DNA of 64,000 nt, from positions 2,045,274-2,109,273 of the forward strand of contig JAVGVS010000054.1 in the NCBI GenBank assembly GCA_032718565.1, in the 5' to 3' direction. Shown here piece by piece: positions 43,530-54,633 of this stretch. The notes beneath the pieces are model-generated. The model did not search any database, had not been told where the DNA came from, and saw nothing but the letters and a program-made list of their open reading frames with translations. Position 1 is the stretch's first letter. The number at the start of each line of letters is the position of its first letter. The translations under genes and the position numbers were made by a program. This DNA comes from Distichodus sexfasciatus (lineage: Eukaryota; Chordata; Actinopteri; Characiformes; Distichodontidae).

Positions 43530-44085
43530 ATCAGCCCGCTAACCCAATTTCTCCACAGTGAGCAGTTAATTCTAATGGGCCCAAATATGCCAGAATGTAA
43601 CACAACTCAATCACACACTGTCAGCGCACCAATACCGGACCGTAACAAGGGCAGAGAGGGAAATATGAGGCTGTCATGGGTAATAACCTTACAACCCTGC
43701 TGACAACACTCACACATTTTAATAAACCTGCGGTCACTACTCTCCGCTAAATAGAATATTTCGTTTAAGCAAACTCATCAGAATTAGCGGTAGACACATA
43801 AGGTCATTCGGCCACAAAACTCAGACTCATAATGCTGGTGAGACCATGAGATTAAAAGCCTTATTTTTAACAAGTGATGCCACTAACGCATTTAGGGTGT
43901 GTCCAAATTGAATTTTGTTACATTGATGCTGCTAAATTGTTGTTGCGCCAGACGAGTATTTTACAAATGAATTATAAAGGGGTGTAGTTTTTCCCCTTAA
44001 TTAAAAAGCTGAGAGCATAATTAAGCAATAAGGTTCAGGACTCAGGTGGTGGCTCTATTGTCAGGCTATAAGACGTCATTGTTTT
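43530..44085. other. Unique intronic sequence
   Basis: No recognised repeat or exon. Confidence 0.4.
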
Positions 44086-44333
44086 AAGTGAGTGAGTGAT
44101 TATTTTGTTATTGTGAACACACACAGTGCACCACAACCAAATGTGACCTCTGCATTTGATCCATCCGTGTAGGAGCAGTGGGCAGATTTTCTGGCAATGC
44201 CCGGGTAACAGTGCTTGGGGGCAGTACTTTGCTCATGAGTACCTCAATGGTTTGGGACCGGTGACCCTACCGGTTTGGTACCGGTGACCCTAAGATCACG
44301 AGGCCAAGTCCTTTACCATTATACTACCAACTG
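44086..44333 (-). mobile_element. tRNA-derived SINE, family A
   Basis: CACAGTGCACCACAACCAAA, GAGTACCTCAATGG and a duplicated GGTTTGGKACCGGTGACCCT at 44247-44292 (small internal tandem duplication), then TTTACCATTATACTACC (inverted head). Confidence 0.85.
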
Positions 44334-44572
44334 TAGTGATAAAGTCATAGCAAACTCTTCGTCACTGTCTCACATCTTTCGTTTACTTGATAAGTCAATC
44401 ATCAAACTAGAACACCACACGTTACAATATGTACCATATGTATGAGACCAACACTGCAATTAATGCAAGGGCATCTCAAAGTCAACTGCTAGTTTAACAA
44501 TGCAGGTGCAGGATAGAAAACTGAAGAGCAAATTTGGGTCTGTTATGTAAAGGCTTTTATTTGAGTCAGGAG

Positions 44573-44725
44573 TAGGGGGTGTTGAAATTAAACACATAAT
44601 CAATGCATTGTGATGCAGACATGGACGATTCTGCATTGATGCAGTGGCAAACCATAATCAATTATATCGTGGTCTGCGGCAATAATCGTAATAAATCGTA
44701 AGACCAGTGAAGGTTCACACCTCTA
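44573..44725 (-). mobile_element. Short hAT-type MITE, family F
   Basis: On the minus strand it starts TAGAGGTGTGAACCTTCACT, as does the larger copy at 50569. The left end is TAGGGGGTGTTGAA. Flanks GTCAGGAG (44565-44572) and GTCAGGAC (44726-44733) are an 8-bp duplication with one mismatch. 153 bp. Confidence 0.75.
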
Positions 44726-44832
44726 GTCAGGACCAGTCTTCACATAAAGATGTTCTCAAAAAGCAACACACACACACCCCACACACACATCTTGGCCTTG
44801 CTATATTTGTGAGGTTCTCTCATAGACTTCTA

Positions 44833-44937
44833 TTCATTCATTATATGAACCACTTAATCCTTCTCGTAGTTGTGGGGATTGGAGTCTAGCCATGGGCTTC
44901 GGTGCGAGGTGGGAACCAACACATTACAGGGCACACA
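44833..44937 (-). mobile_element. Family B SINE, tail only
   Basis: Inverted (ATGA)n tail, GAACCACTTAATCCTTCTCG and GTGGGAACCAACACATTAC; followed by a CA run. Confidence 0.75.
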
Positions 44938-45470
44938 CACACACACACACACACTCATAAACTTGTGACTTCTATAAAATCATTTTCCTTATGAGAACCA
45001 ATCCTCACATTCAAAAATGTCAGCCAAAGCCATTACAATTAGACAAATTACAGTTTTCCCTTTCTTTTAGGTGACAGTCAAAACCCCCTAAATACGTAAA
45101 AGCCACCCACACACACACACACACACTTAAATTCAGGACTGGATTTCATTTTACAACTTTCCAACACTTAAGACAACTTAAAACTATTTCTACAAATCCG
45201 CCCTTTAATGAAACCGTATTTCTCCACAGAAACAGCATTTTTTTTGCTCCAAACAGACAAAATTACAACTGACAAGATTATTTAAATTAAGTTTTAAACA
45301 AGTTTAGGAGTTTAGGGCTTGAAAAGTAAGTACTTAACCTCTTTCACGCTTTGGGTCGGATCAAATCAATGTGCTTGTGCGATGTACCAACGTCAGGGGA
45401 AAAAAAACAATTTAGCCTGAGCAGATTCCCGTCATTGATTAGTCTAGGGATGGACAAACACTGCCTGTCC
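44938..45470. other. Unique sequence with CA runs
   Basis: CA runs at 44935-44953 and 45106-45126; otherwise AT-rich and unremarkable. Confidence 0.4.
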
Positions 45471-45496
45471 GTGTGTGTGTGTGTATGAGTGTGTGA

Positions 45497-45529
<33 letters not shown>
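45471..45529. repeat. (GT)n microsatellite
   Basis: GT run with GTATGAGT and GAAT interruptions. Confidence 0.95.
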
Positions 45530-45530
<1 letters not shown>

Positions 45531-45539
45531 AGGTTAATG

Positions 45540-45850
45540 GCATTTCCCGCCCTCACTCCGCTGAGAGCAAATGACCTTCCTTAAAAGATAATTACCACAA
45601 CAACGGAGGCGCGCGTGCAGCAGTCGGGCGTCGCGCGCCGATGATAAAATATTGATCCACGCGCCGCTGTCACGAGGAGAAATCGGTCGCGAACAAATTT
45701 TCGGCGACTCTCTCAAGCAGAAAAGTGCATTTTGTTGCCTCGGGGCTTTATCGGGTGGGTCAAATTCCATGTATATGCATCAGAATGCATGAGGCACGCG
45801 TGTAATCTGCCACTTTACGTCTTGCCCCCGGACTTCCTTGTATTACCGGC
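45540..45850. promoter_or_regulatory. CpG-rich conserved-looking block
   Basis: Dense CpG (GGCGCGCGTGCAG, GTCGCGCGCCGATGAT, GGTCGCGAACAAATTTTCGG) mixed with GATAATTACC, CAGAAAAGTGCATTTTGTTG and TATGCATCAGAATGCAT. Unlike typical methylated intronic DNA, which loses CpG; a regulatory element is plausible. Confidence 0.35.
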
Positions 45851-45851
45851 T

Positions 45852-45975
45852 CCGCAGACTTTGCCGCGCACACGCACGCGCACGCACACACCCCACACAC
45901 CCCACACCCACGCGCCCGCAGACTTTGCCGCGCACACGCACGCGCACAAACACACCCACACACCCCACACCCACG

Positions 45976-45979
<4 letters not shown>
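45852..45979. repeat. Two tandem copies of a 64-bp CG/CA-rich unit
   Basis: CCGCAGACTTTGCCGCGCAC starts at 45852 and again at 45916, followed by CACACCCCACACACCCC-type text in both. Confidence 0.9.

Positions 45980-46037
<58 letters not shown>
45973..46037. repeat. (CG)n-(CA)n alternating run
   Basis: CGCGCGCGCG passing into a pure CA run of over 50 bp: strictly alternating purine-pyrimidine. Confidence 0.95.
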
Positions 46038-46038
<1 letters not shown>

Positions 46039-46039
46039 C

Positions 46040-46680
46040 CTTCACCTTTTAGTTTCTCAAGTAAAATATGCACATTTTCTATAAAGTCTTTCAAGTGTTT
46101 TTCCTCATATGAAGTCCTCATGGGGACCTCTCAAATGTCTCCCCACCCGAGCAGTGTCTACATGCCTCTCTCCATCCGTCACCCGCAGCACCACCATCGT
46201 CCACAGCAAGCGTCCCATCAGACGTCCAATTAGGCCTGGGTCCCGACACTCCTGCCTGATGTGTGAAGCCCCCTGCTGCTGCTGATGACGGGTTGGAGGA
46301 ACTGAGACTGACGAGTGCTGAAAAATGGAGTGCAGCGTCCAGGCGAGCACATACAAGCACATATTTTAGCGGAGACATCCCTCGTGTCGAGTCCCTAACT
46401 CCTGAAGTCCAGGGAGTGAACCTCAGTCCTTAATTTATCTCTTCTTCCTCACAGGGCTCTTTACTGCACTTGGTTGTGAAAAGGTGCTTTTTTGTTTGAG
46501 GGAAATATCTGTGTGATCTGCAAGGTGAGGAGCTAAGCCTCAGCAATATAGCGTTTTGTGTACAGTGTTGGAGGAATGTCATGATTAATTTAGACGTGTA
46601 GAAAACAAATGCAGATGTCTGTTGTTAGTTCACTAAATGACACTAACGGCTGCTAGCTGAGCCTCACTTCTGCTAGTGAA
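46040..46680. other. Unique intronic sequence
   Basis: Balanced composition, no repeats, no exon recognised. The frames on both strands at 46105-46378 lack domains. Confidence 0.35.
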
Positions 46681-46687
46681 TGTTGGG

Positions 46688-47172
46688 AGAGAGAGAGAAT
46701 GAGAGGAAAAGAGGGGGAAAAGAGGGGGAGCAGATAAAGGAGGAAAGATATAAGAAATGGAGAGGGAAAGTGAGGGGAAACAGGAGAGAGAGAGAGAGAG
46801 AGAGGACAAAACAGACAGGAGAAAAAGAAAGAGTGAAAACAAAGTGAGAGGTAAGACAGAAGAGAGAGGGAGAGAACAGAGATAGAGAGAGAGTGAGGGG
46901 AAAAACAGGAGAGGGGGAACAGATGAGAGAGAGATAAGATAATAAAAAGAGAGAGAGAGAAAGAGAAGGAACAGAAAAGAGAACAGGAGAGAGAGGGGGA
47001 AGAGGAGAAAGAGTGAAAACAGTGAGTGGGAAGACAAGAGAGAGGGAGAGAACAAACAGAGAGAGAATGAGTGAAGGAAAAAGAGACAACAGAAGACAGA
47101 TGAAACAGTAAAGAGAGAGAGGGAACAGAAGAAAGAAAGAGAACAGGAGCGAGAGAGAGAGAGAGAGGAGCC
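46688..47172. repeat. Long polypurine (GA-rich) tract
   Basis: Nearly 500 bp with more than nine-tenths purine on the plus strand. GAGAGGTAAGACAGAAGAGA-like blocks recur imperfectly with a period of roughly 140-190 bp. Gives three overlapping spurious minus-strand frames. Confidence 0.95.
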
Positions 47173-47780
47173 TCTATGGTCAGGTGTAATGGCTGTGATG
47201 GACGTGACTGTATCATGTTAGCATGAGGAGATGTGAAAATGGGCTTTAGCTAGTGGATTCATTAGCAATAATTAGCATTAGTTATGTGAAATTATCATTA
47301 GTTAGTGGAGATTAGCATTAATTACCAGTTACCTGGCAACAGAGGGTCTTATTTGTTCTTGAATTTTCACTATGTCGATGTACAGTACTACACAACATGC
47401 AGCTCGTCCAACACTGAGAGAGAGAGTTGTGTTCTTGCACATGCTGACCTTTAAAAAGCAGAAAGTTTGTAATAAACCAGCATTTAAACACTGCAGTGTA
47501 CAATTCCACCAGTACAGCTGCAGCTTACATAACATAACTCTTATTTCACAACAACAACGAGAAAAGTGTCTCCTGAAGAAGAGCAGCACCATCGTTTCTG
47601 GCTGATGTGTGGTGTTCTCTATCTCTCGCTCTCGCGGTGAGCAGGTATGGCACTGTGTGAGCCACTGGCCCGGAGCAGCGCTTCATCCATCATTACCATC
47701 CTGAATCATCTCCCTGTCAATATCCTCACCACAATACATTACTGCCATGTGCACACTGTTAGTGCTAATGACATCCAGCA
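47173..47780. other. Unique intronic sequence
   Basis: TTAGCATTAGTTATG and TTAGCATTAATTACC recur at 47270-47325. No exon recognised. Confidence 0.4.
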
Positions 47781-47790
47781 GTTCCCTCGG

Positions 47791-47803
47791 GCAGAGAGAG
47801 AGA

Positions 47804-47835
<32 letters not shown>

Positions 47836-47965
47836 CGGATGGAGGAGAAATATTGAAGGAGTGAGAGTGAAAAATGAGAGAGGAGAGAGAGAGAGAGCGA
47901 GATAGAGATGTAGTAAAAGGAGTGAGAGTGAGTGAAGAGGAAGAGAGAGAGAGAAGAAGTGATGG
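47791..47965. repeat. (GA)n-rich purine tract
   Basis: Pure GA at 47792-47834, then GAGTGAGAGTGA and GAGAGAGAGAG blocks. Confidence 0.95.
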
Positions 47966-48762
47966 AGTGGGAGTCAGCAGAGAGAAACAGAGAGAAATGA
48001 AAATAAATGAGGAATTAATAACAAAATCCTGAAGCCTTTTAAACAAATCCAAACGTTTCACCGGTCCAACCATCGTCTCTCTCCCCACGCTGAGCCAGCT
48101 TCCATACTACATGCTGTTTGACAACATCATACATTACATGTGAACACAGAACATGAGTGTGTGTGTGTATGTGAGTGCATCTGGGTGGTCTGATATTAAT
48201 TCCCAACCTCCCCAATAAATCAGACAGGCCAGTGTGCTTATCTCTCTTTGACACTCAGATCAATCTAGCTTTTAATCCCGAGCCCACTCTCTCACTGTGC
48301 CCCGCACATCAAACACACACCATCTCGCTCGCCGCAGTGTCTGTGTGTGTATGTGTGTGTATACAACCCAAAGTCGCAGCAGCCGCAGGACGGTGGGGAG
48401 GACGAGCTGATCCTTCTGATGATACCTCACCATATAAGTAAATAAAGGCCCGATGCGGCCTCACACACTATTAAACATTCTCAATAAAGCGCGCTGATCT
48501 GTGGGCGAGATACTGGCCACACTGCTGATAGATCATAAGGCGTGTGTGTGTGTGTGCGGTGTCCGTCCCTCAATCCCACAGCCAAATAAAAAACCAGACT
48601 CAATTCTATAAAAGGTTACTGATGGATGTGAGAGCATCAGGGATTGTGATTTGATACAGCAGATGAAAAAGAAATTATAAATGCTTAACACAGTTATGCC
48701 TTATGAAAGATGTGCTAAGTTTATGATAAGTTTATATACAGTATATATGGAGTAAGAGGTAT
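47966..48762. other. Unique intronic sequence with GT runs
   Basis: Short GT runs at 48156-48168, 48342-48360 and 48542-48555. 48375-48540 is repeat-free and conserved-looking. No exon. Confidence 0.35.
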
Positions 48763-48770
48763 ATATATAT

Positions 48771-49575
48771 TAGGGATGCACAGAAATGAAATTTTTGGCC
48801 GAACCCAAAAATGAGGAAACAATTTTATGCCATTTTTTTGTACCATTGCTGTTATGGCTGGGACTGTGTGTACTTATCTCACCAAAGTAAAGGCAATGCA
48901 AAAGAATAAATGAATATTCATGCTTCAAAGAATAAATCAATTATAAAACTATGAAAATATTTATTTATCCAACAATGGACAATATAAAAAAATAGAATTT
49001 AATGAATTTCTCTCATAAAACACAAAGTGCATTAAAGTTAAGTGCATTTTAACATTGAGGTTAGTGCCAGGTGGAAATACTTTTCCCTACATAACTACAT
49101 TTCCCACAATCACAATTATGAATTAATTACTGCACCCAAAATAATTACTAGAAATTATCTATAAATGGCTGTAGAACGCTGATCGTTATTGGTTTTTCAG
49201 CTAAAATTTGAGTTTTGTCTGTAATAAACGGGGAGCCGCGAGCGCTCAAACTCACTTCTGCGTGTGTTTAATAAGAAAGCTATGGAAGTGGGCTATCCAA
49301 AAATTCTATACCTTGCCTACTGATAACATCACCTCGTAGACAGTTCCATCACAGGTAGAGTCCAATGGACGGAAATCCGTCGTAGTGACCGAGAACCTGT
49401 ATTTCAGACACCTTTCTGCAACAGGTTGAGGCTGCGTGAGCTCGTTTGAGAGCGAGTGGGCGTGTCGGATGATGCCTCTCTTTGGTTTGGCTTCAACATC
49501 CCATTTCGGCCGTGTTTAAAGTCTTTTGGCCAAAAACGGAAAATGCATTTCAAATTCCAAATCGGTGCAACCTTA
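48771..49575. mobile_element. hAT-type element (TAGGGATGCAC ends)
   Basis: Left TAGGGATGCACAGAAATG followed by TTTTTGGCCGAA; right, inverted, TAAGGTTGCACCGATTTGG with TTTGGCC further in. The left flank is ATATATAT; the right flank starts ATAT and is then cut by the family D insertion. No transposase frame. Confidence 0.7.
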
Positions 49576-49578
49576 ATA

Positions 49579-50108
49579 TGTGACCCTCCACGGCAAAACC
49601 AGAACTCAATTGAGTTATTATGTTTTCATGAAAGGGCATAAATCAAGCTTCAAAACGATACCTATATGGAATGAATCGGACGACATATGACTGAGATATC
49701 AACATTCAAAGGAGTCGGGTTTCTCCTGTCACGCCAAGTGAGAAACGGAGAAATCTGCCTTTGAAGTTGACTATCGGTAGCACTCACAGTCGCTTGGTGC
49801 GGTCACGGCTACGTTTGCATTTACGGTAGCCTACGCTGCATTCACAGCCACATGGATAGCCTACCTGCGTTAGGTTAACTGAACTCGGGAGACGAAGATG
49901 GATTCCGGAGAAATATCTTCACGCTAGTCAACCAGTGACGATCAGAATATTGAAGTAGAGCGGGTCAAAAACAGAAACTTTAACATTCTGCTGACCAATT
50001 CTCACCCAAGAAAAGTCACGCTTTTTAGGATGGAAAGGTAAAAGCCGTAAATTTATTCACAGCAGTACAGTATAGACCTTCCACTGTTTCCAAAACACTA
50101 AAAACTTG
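49579..50108. mobile_element. Family D element, right end truncated
   Basis: Left terminus TGTGACCCTCCACGGC intact but with the GTCGCTTGTCGC segment deleted; body matches the copy at 25164, with indels at 49930-50010; the right terminus is replaced by other repeat sequence. Confidence 0.85.
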
Positions 50109-50368
50109 ACGGCGAAACGGCCGCATTTATAGAGCCGGCATGCAAATAGCGCCAGCCGGCGAAGCGGCGCGGCCATTGGCCAGCTCGTTCCGCCGTCAGT
50201 CGATTGGTTTCTTCAGTTAACTTTAAGAAACCAATCAGCGTGCAGTTGCACTGCGTGATTGAAAAAAGGCTTCAGTCGAAGAGGAAAAAGGAGTTTTCCC
50301 ATAGCGTCTTACGACGCAGTACTCGTTCCCATATCTCAGGGAACCGAGGTTACGTAAGTAACCGAGTA
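50109..50368. repeat. Interspersed repeat fragment of unknown class
   Basis: CCAATGGCC-type GC-rich text, two copies of AAGAAACCAATCAGCG/ATTGGTTTCTTCAGTTAA in inverted orientation (50203-50240), and CTCAGGGAACCGAGGTTACG with TAAGTAACCGAGTACG. A stem-forming repeat I recognise as common in fish but cannot name. Confidence 0.4.
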
Positions 50369-50511
50369 CGGTACTCATGAGCAAGGCGCTGTCCACAAGG
50401 ACTGCTGCCCACTGCTCCTTCACGGAAGGGTCAAATGCAGAGGTCACATTTGGTTGTGGTGCAGTGTGTGTGCTGTGCTGTGGTGTGTTCACAATGACAA
50501 ACACTCACTTG
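50369..50511 (+). mobile_element. tRNA-derived SINE, family A, head truncated
   Basis: GGTACTCATGAGCAAGGCGC, GGTCAAATGCAGAGGTCACA and ACAATGACAAACACTCACTT. Confidence 0.8.
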
Positions 50512-50568
50512 CATAATTACAACTCATTGCAAAATTACGGTTTTGGAGTATTAAATGATTATTTCCAC

Positions 50569-51121
50569 TAGAGGTGTGAACCTTTCTGGTCTTGCGATTC
50601 GATCAAGATCATTAGGTCAATTTGACTCGATATGATACAGTATCTCGATGCATGCCATACATTTTTCTATGTTACTTCACATTGCACACACATAGTTACT
50701 ACCAGGATGTTGGTTTTTTACTTGAATTTTTATGTCGTAGCCAGAAAATCCCCAAGCAATGTCATTATGATATAATTCAGGGGTTTTCAACTGCTTCTGT
50801 CCCAGGGACCACCACTTAGACAGTGTGTGGGAGGGAGGAGTTTTTGTATTACTTTTTGTAGATATTTGCATTAAATTCATTATTCATAAAGATGCCCAAA
50901 TCATCTGGAAATGTCTTGAAAAATGAAAAAAGGAATAATTTTAAAAAAAAAGTGATTTCAGTAGTGAAAGTGGATTGCAAGTCACAGACCACTAGAGGGC
51001 AGCGGACCGTGGGTTGAAAACCTCTGTTATAATTGATTATGGTCTGCTATTGCACGAATGCAGAATCGTCGCCATCTGCACTGAGATGCATCAATTACGC
51101 GATCACATTTCTACACCACTA
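50569..51121. mobile_element. hAT-type element, family F, with nested family E MITE
   Basis: Left terminus TAGAGGTGTGAACCTTTCTG; right, inverted, TAGTGGTGTAGAAATGTGAT. Perfect 8-bp duplication ATTTCCAC at 50561-50568 and 51122-51129. Removing the inner MITE leaves about 296 bp with ATAATTGATTATGGTCTGC. Confidence 0.9.
50778..51026. mobile_element. hAT-type MITE, family E, intact, nested
   Basis: Left CAGGGGTTTTCAACTGCTTC, right inverted CAGAGGTTTTCAACCCACGG. Flanks ATATAATT (50770-50777) and TTATAATT (51027-51034) give an 8-bp duplication with one mismatch. Contains CCACTAGAGGGCAGCG at 50991-51006, a CTCF-like core. 249 bp, no frame. Confidence 0.9.
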
Positions 51122-51203
51122 ATTTCCACACACTGAGAAAATCCTGTGAGTAACGCCACAAATAATGCTGTTGCCATGTCACTACAATTACACACTTAAG
51201 TCA

Positions 51204-51557
51204 TGCGCTCATTATCTGAACCACTTTATCGCAACCAGGGTCGTGGGGGGTACAGAGCCTATCCCGGGAACTACGGGCCCAAGGGGGGTACCAACCCTGG
51301 GCAGGTGCCAACACACCTCAAGGCACACACACTCAGTCACATTCACACCTTATGGGCCAATTTAGAGTCGCCAACTAACCTATATTGCAAGCTGTTGGAC
51401 TGTGGGAGGAAACCGGAGCTCCCGGAGGAAACCCACACGAACACGGGGAGAGCATGCAAACTCCACACAGAAAGAGCCCACGGCCGACCCGGGGCTCGCA
51501 CCCAGGACCTTCTCGCTGTGAGGCAGCAGCACTAACCCCTGCGCCACCGTGTCGCCC
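51204..51557 (-). mobile_element. SINE, family B, near full length, with target duplication
   Basis: On the minus strand: head GGCGCAGGGGTTAGTGCTGC, GCCTCACAGCGAGAAGGTCC, B-box region and GTGTGGAGTTTGCATGCTC, with the tail side reaching 51204. TACACACTTAAG (51189-51200) and TACACACGTAAG (51558-51569) flank it as an 11/12 duplication. Confidence 0.9.
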
Positions 51558-51599
51558 TACACACGTAAGCAGCAGCTGGTCTAATCTGCAACATGACAA

Positions 51600-54500
51600 T
51601 GAGATTTGGTTGAAACACTTCCATCATTTAAAAATAAGAAACAGCTTCTGTAAGTCCCGCATCTAAAACCGGGTTTAAAGTGATCTGAAATATCATTTGA
51701 AATTATAAGCATTTGTTAAGCTGATGTTAAGATCAAATCAAATCTTTTCCATTCTCTGTACACATAGAAATTATTTTCTTACAGGAATAAAGAGACGCAA
51801 ATAAAGACAGGACCACTGCCCCCTGCCGCAAGAGGCTTTTAATGGTAGAATAAAAGTCTGAATTTATTCTGTTTATCTGTACATAGGACAAGAGTACTTA
51901 GACTGCAGCACATACACAACAAACTGATTGCTGACCGGCGAGGCCAGACGCACACGGTGAGGAAGAGGAGGAGGAGTGGGGACTGGTCGGTGAGAACAAA
52001 AAAATTAAACAATTTTCGTTCTGGTTTGTCTTAAAGCTCGGCGGAAAGCAAAAGTAAAGCAGTACAAAGGCCTGATTTATGACACCCAGCTTAAGAAGAA
52101 CACAGTTACAGAGCAAAATAAAAGTTAAGATCTCTTAAAATCTCAAAATTTGAAGCTCAGTCCAGAATCGGGAATCAGCGTGTGTAGTATTCCTACAACA
52201 GGAGAAGACAAATCTGGGAAAAGCACAGTGTGTGTGTGTGAGACCCCCCTTCCCTCTCCCCCAAAAAATAAACACCCACAAAAACCCCACCACCTGAAGA
52301 GAAAATATGTTCACAGTTATCTCAGGAGACGTTCTCTAGCGAGGTCTTCCCGCAAAAATATAGGTAAGTACATATATACGTCGATCTTTCTAGATATTTA
52401 TTCAGCAGCAAGAATAAAGACGACAGACGCGAAATGTTGGACGAAACACAAACGAACGCCGCATGGCTGATTCCAAACGTCATCTGTATCTGAGGTCGAG
52501 TCGTTAACGATCAGGACACATTTCAGTCGTATCGTCTGAACTGACTTTTAATATTTTTATTTATATTTTTTTGGCTTCAGAACAAAAAACCTAAAATGAA
52601 AACTCACTTCTCAGATTTTTGGAAATCTCCAGCGTTCATCATTGGCATTATTACGTACATCACTCATTTTTAAAACAGAAAACTTTTTTTTTTCCAGATT
52701 ACGCACACGGAAATGTAAATATGGCTAATTTGAAATGATATTTACAGCTAGGAACAGAAGACGCGTACTAGAGAACTGATACGCAGACGTTTCTCGTCTC
52801 GTCTGATCGAGAAACGGTTTATTTTTGAGTCACGCTGCCCACGAACCCGCGCATCTTTGGGAGGGAACCACTTTGGTAAGTTCTAGAAACCCTCTACACC
52901 ACACTGCAGAGTATTGCAACACCTAAAAAACAAAAAAAAAAGCGCAAAACTTTGTTGCGAAAACCCGCTGTGGACTTGCTGAGGACCAACGTTTACCGTA
53001 AAAGAGCCGACTGCCCAGTAAGCTTCAGGTAGGTAGACTGTGTGGATTGGCGTTTTTTTTTTTTTACAGCACTACAGCGTTGTGAAGAGACTGATGAAGA
53101 CGTAATATATAAAAACCGACGGCTGGCGACAAATACGGTTTACGACCGAAGTTCAATGGCGGTTGTGACGCGCTTAGCGATGTGTGTCCTGATCTCGTTT
53201 GATGTGGAATTAATGAAGAAAAAAAAAAAAATCACGTGACACCGAGTGACATCCATCACAGTAAAAAGTAGCACCGTTTGAGGTAAAATGACACGTGTGC
53301 TGGTTTAGCACCATCGACCACAGGGAAAAAAAAAGCACAAAACGGGGGAGAGGAAAAAGAACCAAAAACGAGAGACCGAAGCGATTTTACTGCACAAAAT
53401 GATACGAGAAGCGACACGAGCAGTTAAAAGCCGGACCAAAGAGGATCTAAAAGCGGCTGAATAAAAGAGGATTTATTTATTGACTTATTTTTAAAAAAAG
53501 AAACGACGACTTTACAATACACACCGGCTTATTTACAAATCTGTGCACGTGTTGAGAGTGAGGTTCTATGAGCTAGAAGGGATCATGAAAAATAACCGAT
53601 GAGGTAGGATTGTGATAGTACACGTTTCCATTCACCTGACCTGACTGATTGAGCAAGACTTTTTTTCTGTAAATATCAAAAATAAGTCTTTTCTGTATTT
53701 ATTACGGTAAAGCTGGGCCCTGAAGTAGAAGTAGAAGAAGAAGAAAAAGTTCCCACGTGGATGGAGGAAGCAGAATATCAAGAGAGTAAAAACTGCGTGA
53801 GAGAGGAGGCGAGGACGGAGCCCGGATGGGAAGTGATGGAAGCTGGAGGAGAGATCGTCACTCTGTCTGCTCGTTTTAACCTCTACGTTTCTGGCAAGAG
53901 CAGCTTAAAAAAAATCATTACTTACTTCTCTAAAACAGAGACTTTTTAGCAGACATTTCTTCAAATATTTCCAAATATTATATTTATAATCTCTACAAGA
54001 AATGTGCATTACTTGACTGATTCCCCGTTTATTCAACTTCTTCCACAATGACACATTTCTGCAGAAAGGTCTGAATTATTTTACACTGATATTTATCACT
54101 TCCTATAGAGGAATGTTCACTTTTCCACTCCTGAAAATCCTCAACTACGTTCCAATTTGGGTTTTATCTTCAGTGATTATTCACTGATTATCCGAATCGC
54201 TTAATCCCGACTGAATTCAGTTCTACAATGTTCTGGAGTGATGCAATTTAACGGTTTTTCAGGGTGGGACCAAAAGGCAGTTTGCTGACGCAGAGCAGTT
54301 ATGTTTATCACAGCCCTGTGCAGATCTCCTGCTCTGGCCCTGCCCACCTGCATAGCGTCAGTAGCCCACCTGCTAGTCTGGGCAAGTTCGCTAAGAGAGT
54401 CTGTCATATGCTAAGTCCGAAGCGGTTCCTAATATCTCTACTGAGTATTTACTTTTCAAAACACTCATTTGCCTAAAATGTCTTTCCTAGAATATCTCTA
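51600..54500. other. Repeat-poor, untranslated-region-like block
   Basis: 2.9 kb almost free of recognised transposons. On the minus strand an AATAAA signal lies at 51863-51868, and several TGTAAATA (Pumilio-type) motifs occur on both strands (52704, 52740, 53530, 53664 areas). No open frame with a known domain. It could be a long 3' untranslated region of a minus-strand gene lying to the right, or regulatory intronic DNA. 53740-53830 is purine-rich. Confidence 0.25.
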
Positions 54501-54633
54501 CTGCCTATGAGAAATACACTACCGGTCAAAAGTTTGGACACACCTTCCCATTCAGTGTTTTTTCTTTATTTTCATTACTATTTACATTGTAGATTCTCAC
54601 TGAAGGCATCAAAACTATGAATGAACTGTGTAA

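Noticed and set aside
45838..46233. 131-residue threonine/histidine-rich frame
   Set aside because: Translation of CA and CG repeats.
46653..47216. 187-residue and overlapping minus-strand frames
   Set aside because: All three frames are open because the tract is nearly pure purine; simple-sequence translation.
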